64,000 bases of DNA, taken from NCBI GenBank assembly GCA_016707485.1, contig JADJHN010000001.1, positions 372,001 through 436,000 of the forward strand. Reading direction: 5' to 3'. How positions within the stretch are numbered: position 1 is the stretch's first letter; the number at the start of each line of letters is the position of its first letter. Below, piece after piece: positions 46,196 to 54,250 of the stretch. Both the position numbers and the translations under genes were made by a program. This DNA is from Lysobacterales bacterium (lineage in GTDB: Bacteria > Pseudomonadota > Gammaproteobacteria > Xanthomonadales > Rhodanobacteraceae). The notes under the pieces are model-generated. The model saw nothing but the letters and a program-made list of their open reading frames with translations, was not told the origin of the DNA and made no database searches.

Positions 46196-46786
46196 TCAGA
46201 TCTTGCCGCTGTCGGCATCGCGCATGATCGGCCAGGCGGCACGCACATAAATGAAGGCCGACCATATCGTCAGCACGGCGGCAAGAACCAGCAAGCCCTC
46301 GCCGATCCGGTACAGGCGCAATTCGGGCAGATCGCGCTGGTGCAGGCAGACGACGATGGCGACGATCTGCATCATGGTCTTGAACTTGCCGATCCAGGCC
46401 ACGCTGACCGCGGCACGCTGGCCAAGCTCGGCCATCCACTCGCGCAGGGCCGAAATGCTGATCTCGCGGCCGACGATGACCGCGCTGGACACGGCCATGA
46501 GTGCGGTCGGGTTCTGCTGGACGATCAGGAACAGGGCGACGGCAACCATGAGCTTGTCGGCGACCGGATCGAGGAAGGCGCCAAACGCGGAACTCAGGTT
46601 GTAGCGACGCGCGATCCAGCCATCGAGCCAATCGGTGATGCCGGCGAGGATGAAGATGCCGGCCGCGGCCAGGTTCGACCAACTGCGTGTCTTGGGGAAA
46701 TATTCGGGCAGGTAGAAGACGACCACGATGACCGGCAGCAGGGCGATGCGAAACAGCGTGAGCAGGGTCGGCAGGGTCAGGCGCAT
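46196..46786 (-). CDS. pgsA: CDP-diacylglycerol-glycerol-3-phosphate phosphatidyltransferase
   Basis: Makes phosphatidylglycerophosphate, precursor of phosphatidylglycerol and cardiolipin. The CDP-alcohol transferase motif D-x2-DG-x2-AR-x8-G-x3-D-x3-D is complete in DWLDGWIARRYNLSSAFG followed by AFLDPVADK (about residues 53-80). Several membrane helices cover the 196 aa. It lies between uvrC and the tRNA genes, the order of E. coli uvrC-pgsA-glyW-cysT. Confidence 0.95.
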   Translation of the reverse strand: MRLTLPTLLTLFRIALLPVIVVVFYLPEYFPKTRSWSNLAAAGIFILAGITDWLDGWIARRYNLSSAFGAFLDPVADKLMVAVALFLIVQQNPTALMAVSSAVIVGREISISALREWMAELGQRAAVSVAWIGKFKTMMQIVAIVVCLHQRDLPELRLYRIGEGLLVLAAVLTIWSAFIYVRAAWPIMRDADSGKI

Positions 46787-46796
46787 GGCTCAGCAA

Positions 46797-48614
46797 TTAT
46801 CCATGGAGTGCGGCATAGATCCGTTCGGCAAGCTCACGATTGATCCCGTTGACCTGCATGAGTTCCTCGACACCGGCGCGGGTGACCCCGGCCAGCCCGC
46901 CAAATTGACGCAACAGCGCGGCCCTGCGCTTGGCGCCGACACCGGCGACTTCTTCCAGACTCGATGCCTCGCGAGCTTTTTCCCGTCGCCCGCGATGACC
47001 GGTGATGGCAAACCGATGCGCTTCATCGCGGACCGACTGGATCAGATGCGATGCCGCAGACTCCGGCCCCGGCCACAGAGTGCGGCCGGAATCGCCAAGG
47101 ATCAAGCTTTCATGGCCGGCCTTGCGTGCCTCGCCCTTGGCCACGCCGACAACCCGAACGCCCTCGACGCCCAGCGTGGCCAGCACATCGAGCGCCTGGC
47201 GCACCTGGCCGAGACCGCCATCGATGAGCAGGATATCCGGCAGGAGTCCCTCGCCGGCCTGGATGCGCTTGTAACGGCGCTCCAGCGCCTGATGCATGGC
47301 CGCATAGTCATCGCCGCCGGTGATGCCGCTGATGTTGAAGCGCCGATACTGCGATTTTTCCGGGCCTTCGATTCCAAACACCACGCACGAGGCCACCGTC
47401 GCCTCGCCCATCGTGTGGCTGATGTCGAAGCATTCGATGCGCTGCGGCAGCTCGTCGAGCTGGAGCAGGTCGCGCAGCGCCTCGAAGCGCTTCAGCAGGG
47501 TCTGCCGGCTGGCCAGGCGTGCCGCCAGGGCGGCCGCCGAATTGGTCACCGCCATGTCGAGGAAGCGCGCCCGATCCGAGCGCACCGAGGCCTTCAGCTC
47601 GACCTTGTGCCCGGCATGCTCGCCGAGTGCCTCGCTCAACAGGCGCATGTCCTCGGGCGCATGGCTGAGGATCAACTCGGCCGGAACCGGGCGCTCGAGG
47701 TAGTACTGGCCGAGGAACGAAGCGATCACCGTGGCCTCGTCGGCATCCAGGCCGAGGCGCGGGAAGAAATCGCGCGAGCCGAGACTGATGCCCTCGCGGA
47801 AGAACATCACGCTGACACAGGCGATGCCATTGCCGATGGTGCAGGCGAGGATGTCCATGTCACGCCCGGCCCCCTGCACGTAATGGTTGGCCTGCACCTT
47901 GCGCACCGCGGCGATGCGGTCGCGCATCAACGCCGCGCGCTCGAAATCGAGCCGGGTGCTGGCCTCCTCCATCTGCGCGACGAGTTCATCGAGCAAGGTG
48001 GTGCTCTTGCCTTCGAGGAAGAGGATCGCGTGGCGCACGCTGGCCTGGTAATCGGCGACGGAAATGAGGTTGACGCAGGGCGCGCTGCAACGCCCGATCT
48101 GGTACTGCAGGCACGGCCGCGAACGGTTCTTGAAGAAACTGTCCTCGCAATTGCGGATGCGAAACAGCTTCTGCAGCAGGCTCAGGGTTTCGCGTACGGC
48201 GATGGCGCTCGGATACGGCCCGAAGTAGCGCCCGCCACCGGTGCGCGCACCGCGATGGAACACGAGCCGCGGAAAATCACCCGCGGTCAGGTGGATGTAC
48301 GGATAGCTCTTGTCATCGCGCAGCAGGATGTTGTAACGCGGACGCAGGCTCTTGATCAGTTGCGCTTCAAGCAGCAAGGCCTCGGCCTCGGTGCGCGTGA
48401 GGGTGATTTCGATCTGGTGGATCTGCGCCACCATCGTGGCAATGCGCGGCTGCATGCTCGGCTTGAGGAAATAGCTGCCGACGCGCTTTTTCAGATTGCC
48501 AGCCTTGCCCACATAGAGCAGGTCACCGCTCGCGCCGAGCATGCGATAGACCCCGGGCGCGCTGCTCAGGTTGGCGACAAAGGCCTTGCCGTCGAAGGGA
48601 GGTTGTTCCTGCAT
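46797..48614 (-). CDS. uvrC: UvrABC excinuclease subunit C
   Basis: Makes both incisions in nucleotide-excision repair. It has a GIY-YIG domain at the N-terminus (GVYRMLGASGDLLYVGKAGNLKKRV, about residues 17-42), a Cys-rich linker and UVR motif (DELVAQMEEASTRLDFERAA, about 205-225). The RNase-H-like nuclease includes ECFDISHTMGEATVASCVVF and LLIDGGLGQV. A C-terminal helix-hairpin-helix completes it. Length 605 aa is normal. Eleven bases precede pgsA. Confidence 0.96.
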   Translation of the reverse strand: MQEQPPFDGKAFVANLSSAPGVYRMLGASGDLLYVGKAGNLKKRVGSYFLKPSMQPRIATMVAQIHQIEITLTRTEAEALLLEAQLIKSLRPRYNILLRDDKSYPYIHLTAGDFPRLVFHRGARTGGGRYFGPYPSAIAVRETLSLLQKLFRIRNCEDSFFKNRSRPCLQYQIGRCSAPCVNLISVADYQASVRHAILFLEGKSTTLLDELVAQMEEASTRLDFERAALMRDRIAAVRKVQANHYVQGAGRDMDILACTIGNGIACVSVMFFREGISLGSRDFFPRLGLDADEATVIASFLGQYYLERPVPAELILSHAPEDMRLLSEALGEHAGHKVELKASVRSDRARFLDMAVTNSAAALAARLASRQTLLKRFEALRDLLQLDELPQRIECFDISHTMGEATVASCVVFGIEGPEKSQYRRFNISGITGGDDYAAMHQALERRYKRIQAGEGLLPDILLIDGGLGQVRQALDVLATLGVEGVRVVGVAKGEARKAGHESLILGDSGRTLWPGPESAASHLIQSVRDEAHRFAITGHRGRREKAREASSLEEVAGVGAKRRAALLRQFGGLAGVTRAGVEELMQVNGINRELAERIYAALHG

Positions 48615-48696
48615 GAGCGCGATTGTCGCGTGGAACGCATGAATCAGGAACCGCTGGCCCGCAAATCACGATCAATGCCCGATGCGTCAGGCTCTT

Positions 48697-48725
48697 TGTA
48701 GGAAGGGCATTTATGCCCGATGCTG
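48697..48725 (+). repeat. REP-like unit upstream of uvrC
   Basis: TGTAGGA head, a GGGCAT-ATGCCC hairpin, then CGATGC tail, as in the unit at 38708. It lies in the gap between uvrC and the NHL-repeat gene (48615-48795). Confidence 0.6.
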
Positions 48726-48795
48726 TTTCCCGCCATGACCAAATCGTAATCGCATCCGAAAACCGGTCATGCCGCGCCCAATCTGCCGCGTGACG

Positions 48796-50220
48796 CTACT
48801 CGCCGATCGGCACGCGTTTGCCGACGCCGCTGGCGAGGTCGATGCGGACAATTTCGTGGGCGTTGGTGTTGGCCAGCCACAAGGCGCCTGCGCCGATCGA
48901 CAAGCCGCCGGGCTCGAGCAGACGGTAGTTGACGTTGAGCGCACGCACCGCGCCGCTCTTCAGGCTCAGGGCCTTGATCTTGCCGTTGTAGCTGTCGGCG
49001 ATGAAAACGATGCCGCGCGGATCCATGGCCACAGCCAGCGGATTCTGCAGGCGCGCGCTGTCGCGGTTGCCGGATGCATCGCCAAATTCGTAGAGGCCGC
49101 TGCCGACCAGGGTGGTGACCCGGCCATCGATCAGGCGCACCAGACGGATCGCCGACGACGACGCATCGGCAATGATCAGTTGCAGGCCACTGGTGGTGAT
49201 TCCCGAGGGTTGCGCAAAGGATGCTTCAAGTGACAGCCCGTCCTGCAGGGCGAGCTTGCCGCTGCCGGCAAAGACATCGACGCGATTGCGCGTGAGGTCG
49301 AGTTCCCACACCTGGTTCTGCGCGGTCGACAGCACGTAAAGTTTGTCGGCCACCACGGCGAGGTCGGATGGCGTGCCGATTGGCGTTTCCGTTGGCTCCG
49401 CGTTGCGTGGCCGCAGGCGACCGGGCTCGCCGTTGCCCAGCACGGTTTCCACTTCGCCGTTTTCAAGGCGCACGCGACGCACCGCATGGTTGCCGCGATC
49501 GGCGACATAGAGGAAATCGTCGCGCAGGGCCAGCCCTTGCGGATCGGCGAGGCCGCATTCCTCATTGCGTCCATCCCAGTAGCCGCGATCGCCGGAGCCG
49601 AACTGGCGCAGGATGCGGCCATCGTGATTGCATTCGAGCACGCGATGATGACCGCTGTCGGCAACAAACAGGCGCGTGTCGGTGGCGAGCAGCTTGCCCG
49701 GAAACAGCAGGGGATGACGTGCCTCCGGCCGTGATGCCGGGATGGCCGGCTCGTACTCGCGCAGGTCGCGCTCGGCGGCTTCATCCAGCAATTGCGCTAT
49801 TTGCTCATCGAGATCCTGGCGCCTGCCTTCGCCGGGCAGGACGGCGGCAAGCAGGCCTTCGGCATCGATCAGCACCACGCTTGGCCAGGCCTCTATCTCG
49901 TAGCGTTGCCAGAGTTCCATGTCGGCATCACTGGCCACCGGATGCCGGATGCCCAACCGGTTGACGGCCTTGAGCACGGCGCTGCCATCGCGCTGGTGCG
50001 GATACTTCGGACAGTGGATGCCGAAAATCGACAGGCCGTCGCTGTAGCGGTTCTCCAGCCAGCCCAGGTCAGGCAGCAGATTCCAGCAATTGACGTTGTC
50101 GTAGCTGAAAAACCAGAGCAGGACGACGCGCCCGCGCAGGGCCGAAAGCATCGGCGCCTCGCTCGCGTTCACCCAATCCAGGGCGGCCGGAAACTCCGGC
50201 GCGGGTGATCTTGCTTGCAT
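48796..50220 (-). CDS. Thioredoxin-like NHL-repeat protein (NHLRC2 type)
   Basis: A 474-residue protein; ATG 50220 follows a strong AGGAGGGAGG. The N-terminal thioredoxin-fold domain (about 1-140) begins PAPEFPAALDWVN and has NVNCWNLLPDLGWLE where related proteins carry CxxC; the first Cys is Asn here, leaving one Cys. The remainder is an NHL beta-propeller, with strands such as LFVADSGHHRVLECNHDG, LYVADRGNHAVRRVRLENG and VFIADSYNGKIKALSLKSG. No signal peptide is visible. A scaffold or peroxiredoxin-like role is more likely than disulfide exchange. It is downstream of the phosphatase and kdsB genes, probably co-transcribed. Confidence 0.82.
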   Translation of the reverse strand: MQARSPAPEFPAALDWVNASEAPMLSALRGRVVLLWFFSYDNVNCWNLLPDLGWLENRYSDGLSIFGIHCPKYPHQRDGSAVLKAVNRLGIRHPVASDADMELWQRYEIEAWPSVVLIDAEGLLAAVLPGEGRRQDLDEQIAQLLDEAAERDLREYEPAIPASRPEARHPLLFPGKLLATDTRLFVADSGHHRVLECNHDGRILRQFGSGDRGYWDGRNEECGLADPQGLALRDDFLYVADRGNHAVRRVRLENGEVETVLGNGEPGRLRPRNAEPTETPIGTPSDLAVVADKLYVLSTAQNQVWELDLTRNRVDVFAGSGKLALQDGLSLEASFAQPSGITTSGLQLIIADASSSAIRLVRLIDGRVTTLVGSGLYEFGDASGNRDSARLQNPLAVAMDPRGIVFIADSYNGKIKALSLKSGAVRALNVNYRLLEPGGLSIGAGALWLANTNAHEIVRIDLASGVGKRVPIGE

Positions 50221-50270
50221 CCTCCCTCCTTTGCATGAGTGCCGCGACGAAGCGCGGCCGGTGGCCCGGT

Positions 50271-50726
50271 TCAGCGCAGCCGGCCCCGGATCAGGGCCAT
50301 GATGCCATCGCGAGCCAGATCCAGCGCACGTCGGAAGTCGCTGGCGCCCCCATAGTACGGGTCGGGCAGTTCGGCAGGTTCGGAAATGCCGACAAACGGC
50401 AGGAACAAGGCCACGCGATCGCCTGCATCCGCGGGAGCCCGGGCCAGCGCGGCGCGCAGATTGACGTGATCCATCACCAGCAGGTGGTCGAAGCGCGAGA
50501 AATCGGCCGCGCACAGCTGGCGTGCGCGATGCGTGCGCATCGGGTAGCCGTGGGCCTCGGCCAGGGCGATCGAGCGCGGATCGGCCGCGTCGCCAATGTG
50601 ATAGCCCTCGGTGCCAGCCGAGTCGACTTCGATATCCAGTCCGGCCCGGGCAAATTCGACGCGGGCAACCGCCGCCACCGTCGGCGAGCGACAGATATTG
50701 CCCATGCAGACGAAGAGGAGCCTCAT
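50271..50726 (-). CDS. Low-molecular-weight protein-tyrosine phosphatase
   Basis: A cytoplasmic phosphatase of 151 aa. The P-loop VCMGNICRSP has catalytic Cys7 in CxxxxxR. The late loop ELPDPYYGG has the general acid Asp. In other bacteria relatives such as Wzb or Etp act on tyrosine kinases of capsule synthesis; no such kinase is here. Its ATG overlaps the kdsB stop by four bases, an order common in gammaproteobacteria. Confidence 0.92.
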   Translation of the reverse strand: MRLLFVCMGNICRSPTVAAVARVEFARAGLDIEVDSAGTEGYHIGDAADPRSIALAEAHGYPMRTHRARQLCAADFSRFDHLLVMDHVNLRAALARAPADAGDRVALFLPFVGISEPAELPDPYYGGASDFRRALDLARDGIMALIRGRLR

Positions 50727-51499
50727 TGCCTGGCCCGGGCAAGGATCTGCTCGACGCGAGCGAGGTCCTCCGCCGTGTCGACACCGGCCGGAAACGGCTC
50801 GGGGGCGATGGCGACGACGATGGCGTGGCCGTGCTCGAGGGCTCGCAGTTGTTCCAGCGATTCGGCGATCTCCAGTGGCGTGCGCGGCAGGCTTGCCAGG
50901 GTGCCGAGGAATCCGGCGCGATAGGCGTAGATGCCGATATGGCGCAGGAACGGGATTCCGACCGGCAGCTCGTCGCGATTGGCGGCAAACGCATCTCGCG
51001 GCCACGGCAGCGGTGCGCGACTGAAATAGAGCGCACGGTTTGCCGCATCACGCACGAGCTTCACGCAATTCGGATCAAACAGCTCGTGCGCGGATTGGAC
51101 CGGCGTCGCCAGGGTTGCCATCGGGCAGGTACTTGCAGCCAATGCCCTGGCCACGGCGCGGATGCCGCTGGCTGGGGCAAGCGGCTCGTCGCCTTGCAGG
51201 TTGACGACGATGGTGGCCGCGTCCCAGTCGCGCAATGCCGCGAGTTCGGCAAGACGATCGCTGCCCGAGGCGTGATCGGCACGGGTGAGCACGGCATCCA
51301 CGCCACTGCCGGCCAGTGCATCGATGATGCGTTGATCGTCGGTGGCGACGATGACTTCACGCGCACCCGCGTGCAGCGCGCGACGTGCCACGTGCACGAT
51401 CATGGGCACGCCGGCGATCGGCAGCAGCGGCTTTCCCGGCAAGCGCGTGGAGCCATGGCGGGCGGGGATGGCGACGACGAAATCGGGTACGGAATCCAT
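50723..51499 (-). CDS. kdsB: 3-deoxy-manno-octulosonate cytidylyltransferase
   Basis: Activates KDO as CMP-KDO for lipopolysaccharide core synthesis. Motifs: VVAIPARHGSTRLPGKPL (residues 8-25), VVNLQGDEPL (about 98) and ALYFSRAPLPWPRD (about 146). At 258 aa it is full length. With msbA and lpxK it adds to the envelope theme of the window. The adjacent phosphatase overlaps by four bases. Confidence 0.95.
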   Translation of the reverse strand: MDSVPDFVVAIPARHGSTRLPGKPLLPIAGVPMIVHVARRALHAGAREVIVATDDQRIIDALAGSGVDAVLTRADHASGSDRLAELAALRDWDAATIVVNLQGDEPLAPASGIRAVARALAASTCPMATLATPVQSAHELFDPNCVKLVRDAANRALYFSRAPLPWPRDAFAANRDELPVGIPFLRHIGIYAYRAGFLGTLASLPRTPLEIAESLEQLRALEHGHAIVVAIAPEPFPAGVDTAEDLARVEQILARARQ

Positions 51500-51568
51500 C
51501 CGCCGATTCTGGCTGAACCGGATCCATCCAGCCAGCCCGCGCCGGCCGATCGGCGGCGCTGCGCGTTG

Positions 51569-51574
51569 TACAAT
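51569..51574 (+). promoter_or_regulatory. Possible -10 box of the DMT permease gene
   Basis: TACAAT lies 32 bases before the permease start codon. No clear -35 was seen at 16-18 bases upstream, so the promoter is weak or activator-dependent. Confidence 0.3.
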
Positions 51575-51606
51575 GCGCGCCTTCCCCGAGTCGGTGCCTT
51601 CCTGAA

Positions 51607-52518
51607 GTGAATCCCGCGATCAGCGTGCCGTCCGCGCTTCCGCCGCGCGCCGCATTGCTGATGGCAGCAAGTGCCACGTTGTTCGGCCTGATGGCGATTG
51701 CCATCCGCTATGCCTCCAAGCAACAGCACCCGTTCGAGATCGCCTTCTTCCGCTGCCTGTTCGGCGCGCTCTTCGCCCTGCCCCTGCTGCGCGTGCACGG
51801 CCTGGAAATCCTGCGCACGCGGCGCATCGGTTTCTACATCGCACGCTGCGCCATCGGCATCGTCTCGATGCTGTGCGGGTTCTGGGCACTCGTGCATCTG
51901 CCGCTGGCGCAGGCCGTCGCCCTGTCCTACTCGACGCCGATGTTCGTCACCATCGGTGCGGTGATCGCGCTTGGCGAAGTCGTGCGCATGCGTCGCTGGA
52001 GTGCGGTCGTCATCGGCTTCATCGGCGTCATCGTCATCGTGCGCCCGACCGCCGCCGATTTCAGCAGCGCCACCCTGGTCGCCTTGCTGGCAGCGGCATT
52101 GAGCGGCATGGTCACGATCAGCATCAAGTACCTGGCGCGCACCGATCCGCCAGATCGCATCATCCTGCTGACCACCCTGCTGTGGGTGCCGCTGAGCTTG
52201 CCCGCCGCCTTGACCGTGTGGAAGTGGCCGGATGCCGGGATCTGGCCGTGGCTGATCCTTTCAGGCGCGCTTGGCACCGGCGGCCATTATTGCTGGACAC
52301 GGGCGCTGAAGATGGCCGAGGCATCGGCACTGGCACCATTGAGCTATCTGCAACTGCTCGTGGTCGGCTTCCTCGCCTGGGCCTTGTTTGGCGAAAGCGT
52401 CGATCGTTACACCGTGATCGGCGCGGCAATCGTGATCAGCGCCAGTCTCTACATTGCCCGCCGCGAAGCGCAGGTGGCCAAGGCGGCGCTGGTCGGCAAG
52501 GGCGAGACGCAACTCTGA
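51607..52518 (+). CDS. DMT-superfamily permease (EamA family)
   Basis: Inner-membrane exporter-type protein of 303 aa with ten predicted helices in two EamA repeats (about residues 15-140 and 155-290). The first repeat shows LFGLMAIAIRYASKQQHPFEIAFFRCLFG and SYSTPMFVTIGAVIALGEVV; the second ends SYLQLLVVGFLAWALFGESV. The start is GTG 51607. The substrate is unknown; relatives include RhaT-, YdcZ- and S-adenosylmethionine-type carriers. It stands alone on the plus strand, convergent with the BatA/MoxR operon. Confidence 0.85.
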   Translation: MNPAISVPSALPPRAALLMAASATLFGLMAIAIRYASKQQHPFEIAFFRCLFGALFALPLLRVHGLEILRTRRIGFYIARCAIGIVSMLCGFWALVHLPLAQAVALSYSTPMFVTIGAVIALGEVVRMRRWSAVVIGFIGVIVIVRPTAADFSSATLVALLAAALSGMVTISIKYLARTDPPDRIILLTTLLWVPLSLPAALTVWKWPDAGIWPWLILSGALGTGGHYCWTRALKMAEASALAPLSYLQLLVVGFLAWALFGESVDRYTVIGAAIVISASLYIARREAQVAKAALVGKGETQL

Positions 52519-52549
52519 GCAGCGGGCAAGATGCGGGCCGCACCGTCCG

Positions 52550-54250
52550 TCAGCGACTGGCCTGACCGCGGCGCTGCCACCACCAGGACGCGCCGCTGAC
52601 CAGCAACCAGGCGAGAAACAACGGCCAGCGCGGCATGGGTGCCTGCCAGGTGCCGACTGACAAGGGCGCACGCAGCCGTTGCCGGGTCGCTGCGCGGGTT
52701 TGCGCGCGGATCAGGTTGTCCGTCGCCTTCGCCGCAAGAACGAAGATCGATTGGCGCCGGCCTGCATCGAGCAGGCGATGCCAACCCGCCTCGGCCGGCC
52801 ACCATGCCGCGCAATTGCCGGCAGCGCTGTCGATCAGCAGGCGCTGGCGCTGGCCCTGTGCGCTCTCGATGAGCGCATCCGCGCCCATACCGCAAATTGC
52901 CGCACGCTGGTCGACGCGGGCCCGTTGCGGCAGTACCGCCGCGGACGTGCCGCGCGCGCGCGCCAGGGTCGAAAACACCTTGCTCCAGAGTGTGCCGTAA
53001 CGCGCCTTATCGCCGCCGGTTGCCAGTCGCCAGGTATCCAGCGGCAACCACACGGCGATCCGGCCCTGGCCATGGGCGCGCCAACGCGCCAGCACCGAGG
53101 CATCGCTTGCACTCAGCAGCGCGACTGAATCATCCGCCACCACACGCAGCGGCAGTCGCGCCACCTCGATGTCCCCGCCGCCATCAAGCAGGTATGCCGA
53201 ACGCGGCAGATCGGCATCCTCGATGGCAAAGCCCAGCGCAGCCCAGTCGGCCCGGGTTAGTGCGGATAGTGGCCCGCCAATGCGCAACAACAGGCCCATG
53301 CCCTCATCCACCGCGCTGCGGATCAAGGTCTTGCTTGCTCCAGCCAAGGCCGCCCAGGCGCGCTCGTCGATGACCAGAAGATCCGTCGCCTGCAGGGTTT
53401 GCGCCGTCAGTTCGGTGTCGTTCCGGCGTTGTTCGATGCCGCGGCTCAAGCTGATCCGGCTTGCCAGCGCGCTGCCGGAATCGATGACCCAGCGGCGCAG
53501 GTATTTGCTTTCGGCATCGGCGCCGCCGGCCAGCAGCAAGGCATTGACGGAATCACCGGCCTCGATGACGACACCCAGCGCCAGTTCGTCGACCACGGCG
53601 TTGCCGGCATCGAGCAGTTGCAGGCGATAGTCGGCCTCGGCGGGCGTCCTCGCCGTCAGCTCGAGACGGAATCGACCCGCTGCATCGATGAGCGTCTCGG
53701 CGGCGACCGCGCCACTGCGATCAAGCAGGCGCAACTGACCGCCCTCGACGCCGGCAGCCTCGCCATGCATTGTCCACAATGTCCCGGCCCGCACCGTCGC
53801 CGGCCATTGCACATCGAGCAGTCCTCGCAGTTCAGTGCCAGGCTCGAATGCAAGCCCGCGCTGGCCGAGCGCCTGCAGGTCATGCTCGGGCAAGCCGTCG
53901 CCGAGCACGCGCAGATTGCCGATGGCCGGGTTACGTCGCAGCGCCGTTGCCAGATCGGGAACGGCTTCGATCGAGGCATTCGCCGCGACCACGCCGGGCA
54001 AGGCATACACGGGCACGCGCGAGTCCAGTTCCGCCAGTTGTTGCGTGGATACGCCGGTACTCAACACCACGGCTTCGACGCGCGCGGTTTCAAGCAATGG
54101 CGGATACAGCAGCAGCCAGAGCAGGCCCGCCATGAGCAGCGGCGCGATGACGGCAAAGCCGCGCCGCGATGACCCACGCCACGTGCGCCGGATGCCGAGC
54201 GCCGCAGCCAGCGCCAGCAGGACCAGGGTTGCCCATTGCAGCGCGCTCAC
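52550..54250 (-). CDS. Large membrane-anchored protein of unknown function, last gene of the MoxR/BatA operon
   Basis: A 566-residue protein starting at GTG 54250, which overlaps the DUF4175-like stop by four bases (GTGA). Two N-terminal membrane helices (about residues 5-22 and 34-52) precede a long soluble part with DLLVIDERAWAAL and GGGDIEVARLPLRV. A final membrane helix lies near the C-terminus (FLAWLLVSGASWWW). I did not recognise a family. The Gly-rich LLAGGADAESKYLRRW stretch recalls glutamine-amidotransferase-like membrane proteins often found beside BatA genes, but no catalytic Cys-His was seen. Confidence 0.8.
   Translation of the reverse strand: MSALQWATLVLLALAAALGIRRTWRGSSRRGFAVIAPLLMAGLLWLLLYPPLLETARVEAVVLSTGVSTQQLAELDSRVPVYALPGVVAANASIEAVPDLATALRRNPAIGNLRVLGDGLPEHDLQALGQRGLAFEPGTELRGLLDVQWPATVRAGTLWTMHGEAAGVEGGQLRLLDRSGAVAAETLIDAAGRFRLELTARTPAEADYRLQLLDAGNAVVDELALGVVIEAGDSVNALLLAGGADAESKYLRRWVIDSGSALASRISLSRGIEQRRNDTELTAQTLQATDLLVIDERAWAALAGASKTLIRSAVDEGMGLLLRIGGPLSALTRADWAALGFAIEDADLPRSAYLLDGGGDIEVARLPLRVVADDSVALLSASDASVLARWRAHGQGRIAVWLPLDTWRLATGGDKARYGTLWSKVFSTLARARGTSAAVLPQRARVDQRAAICGMGADALIESAQGQRQRLLIDSAAGNCAAWWPAEAGWHRLLDAGRRQSIFVLAAKATDNLIRAQTRAATRQRLRAPLSVGTWQAPMPRWPLFLAWLLVSGASWWWQRRGQASR

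Noticed and set aside
46728..48701. A 657-codon frame on the plus strand opposite uvrC
   Set aside because: uvrC is unmistakable. The antisense frame lacks motifs.
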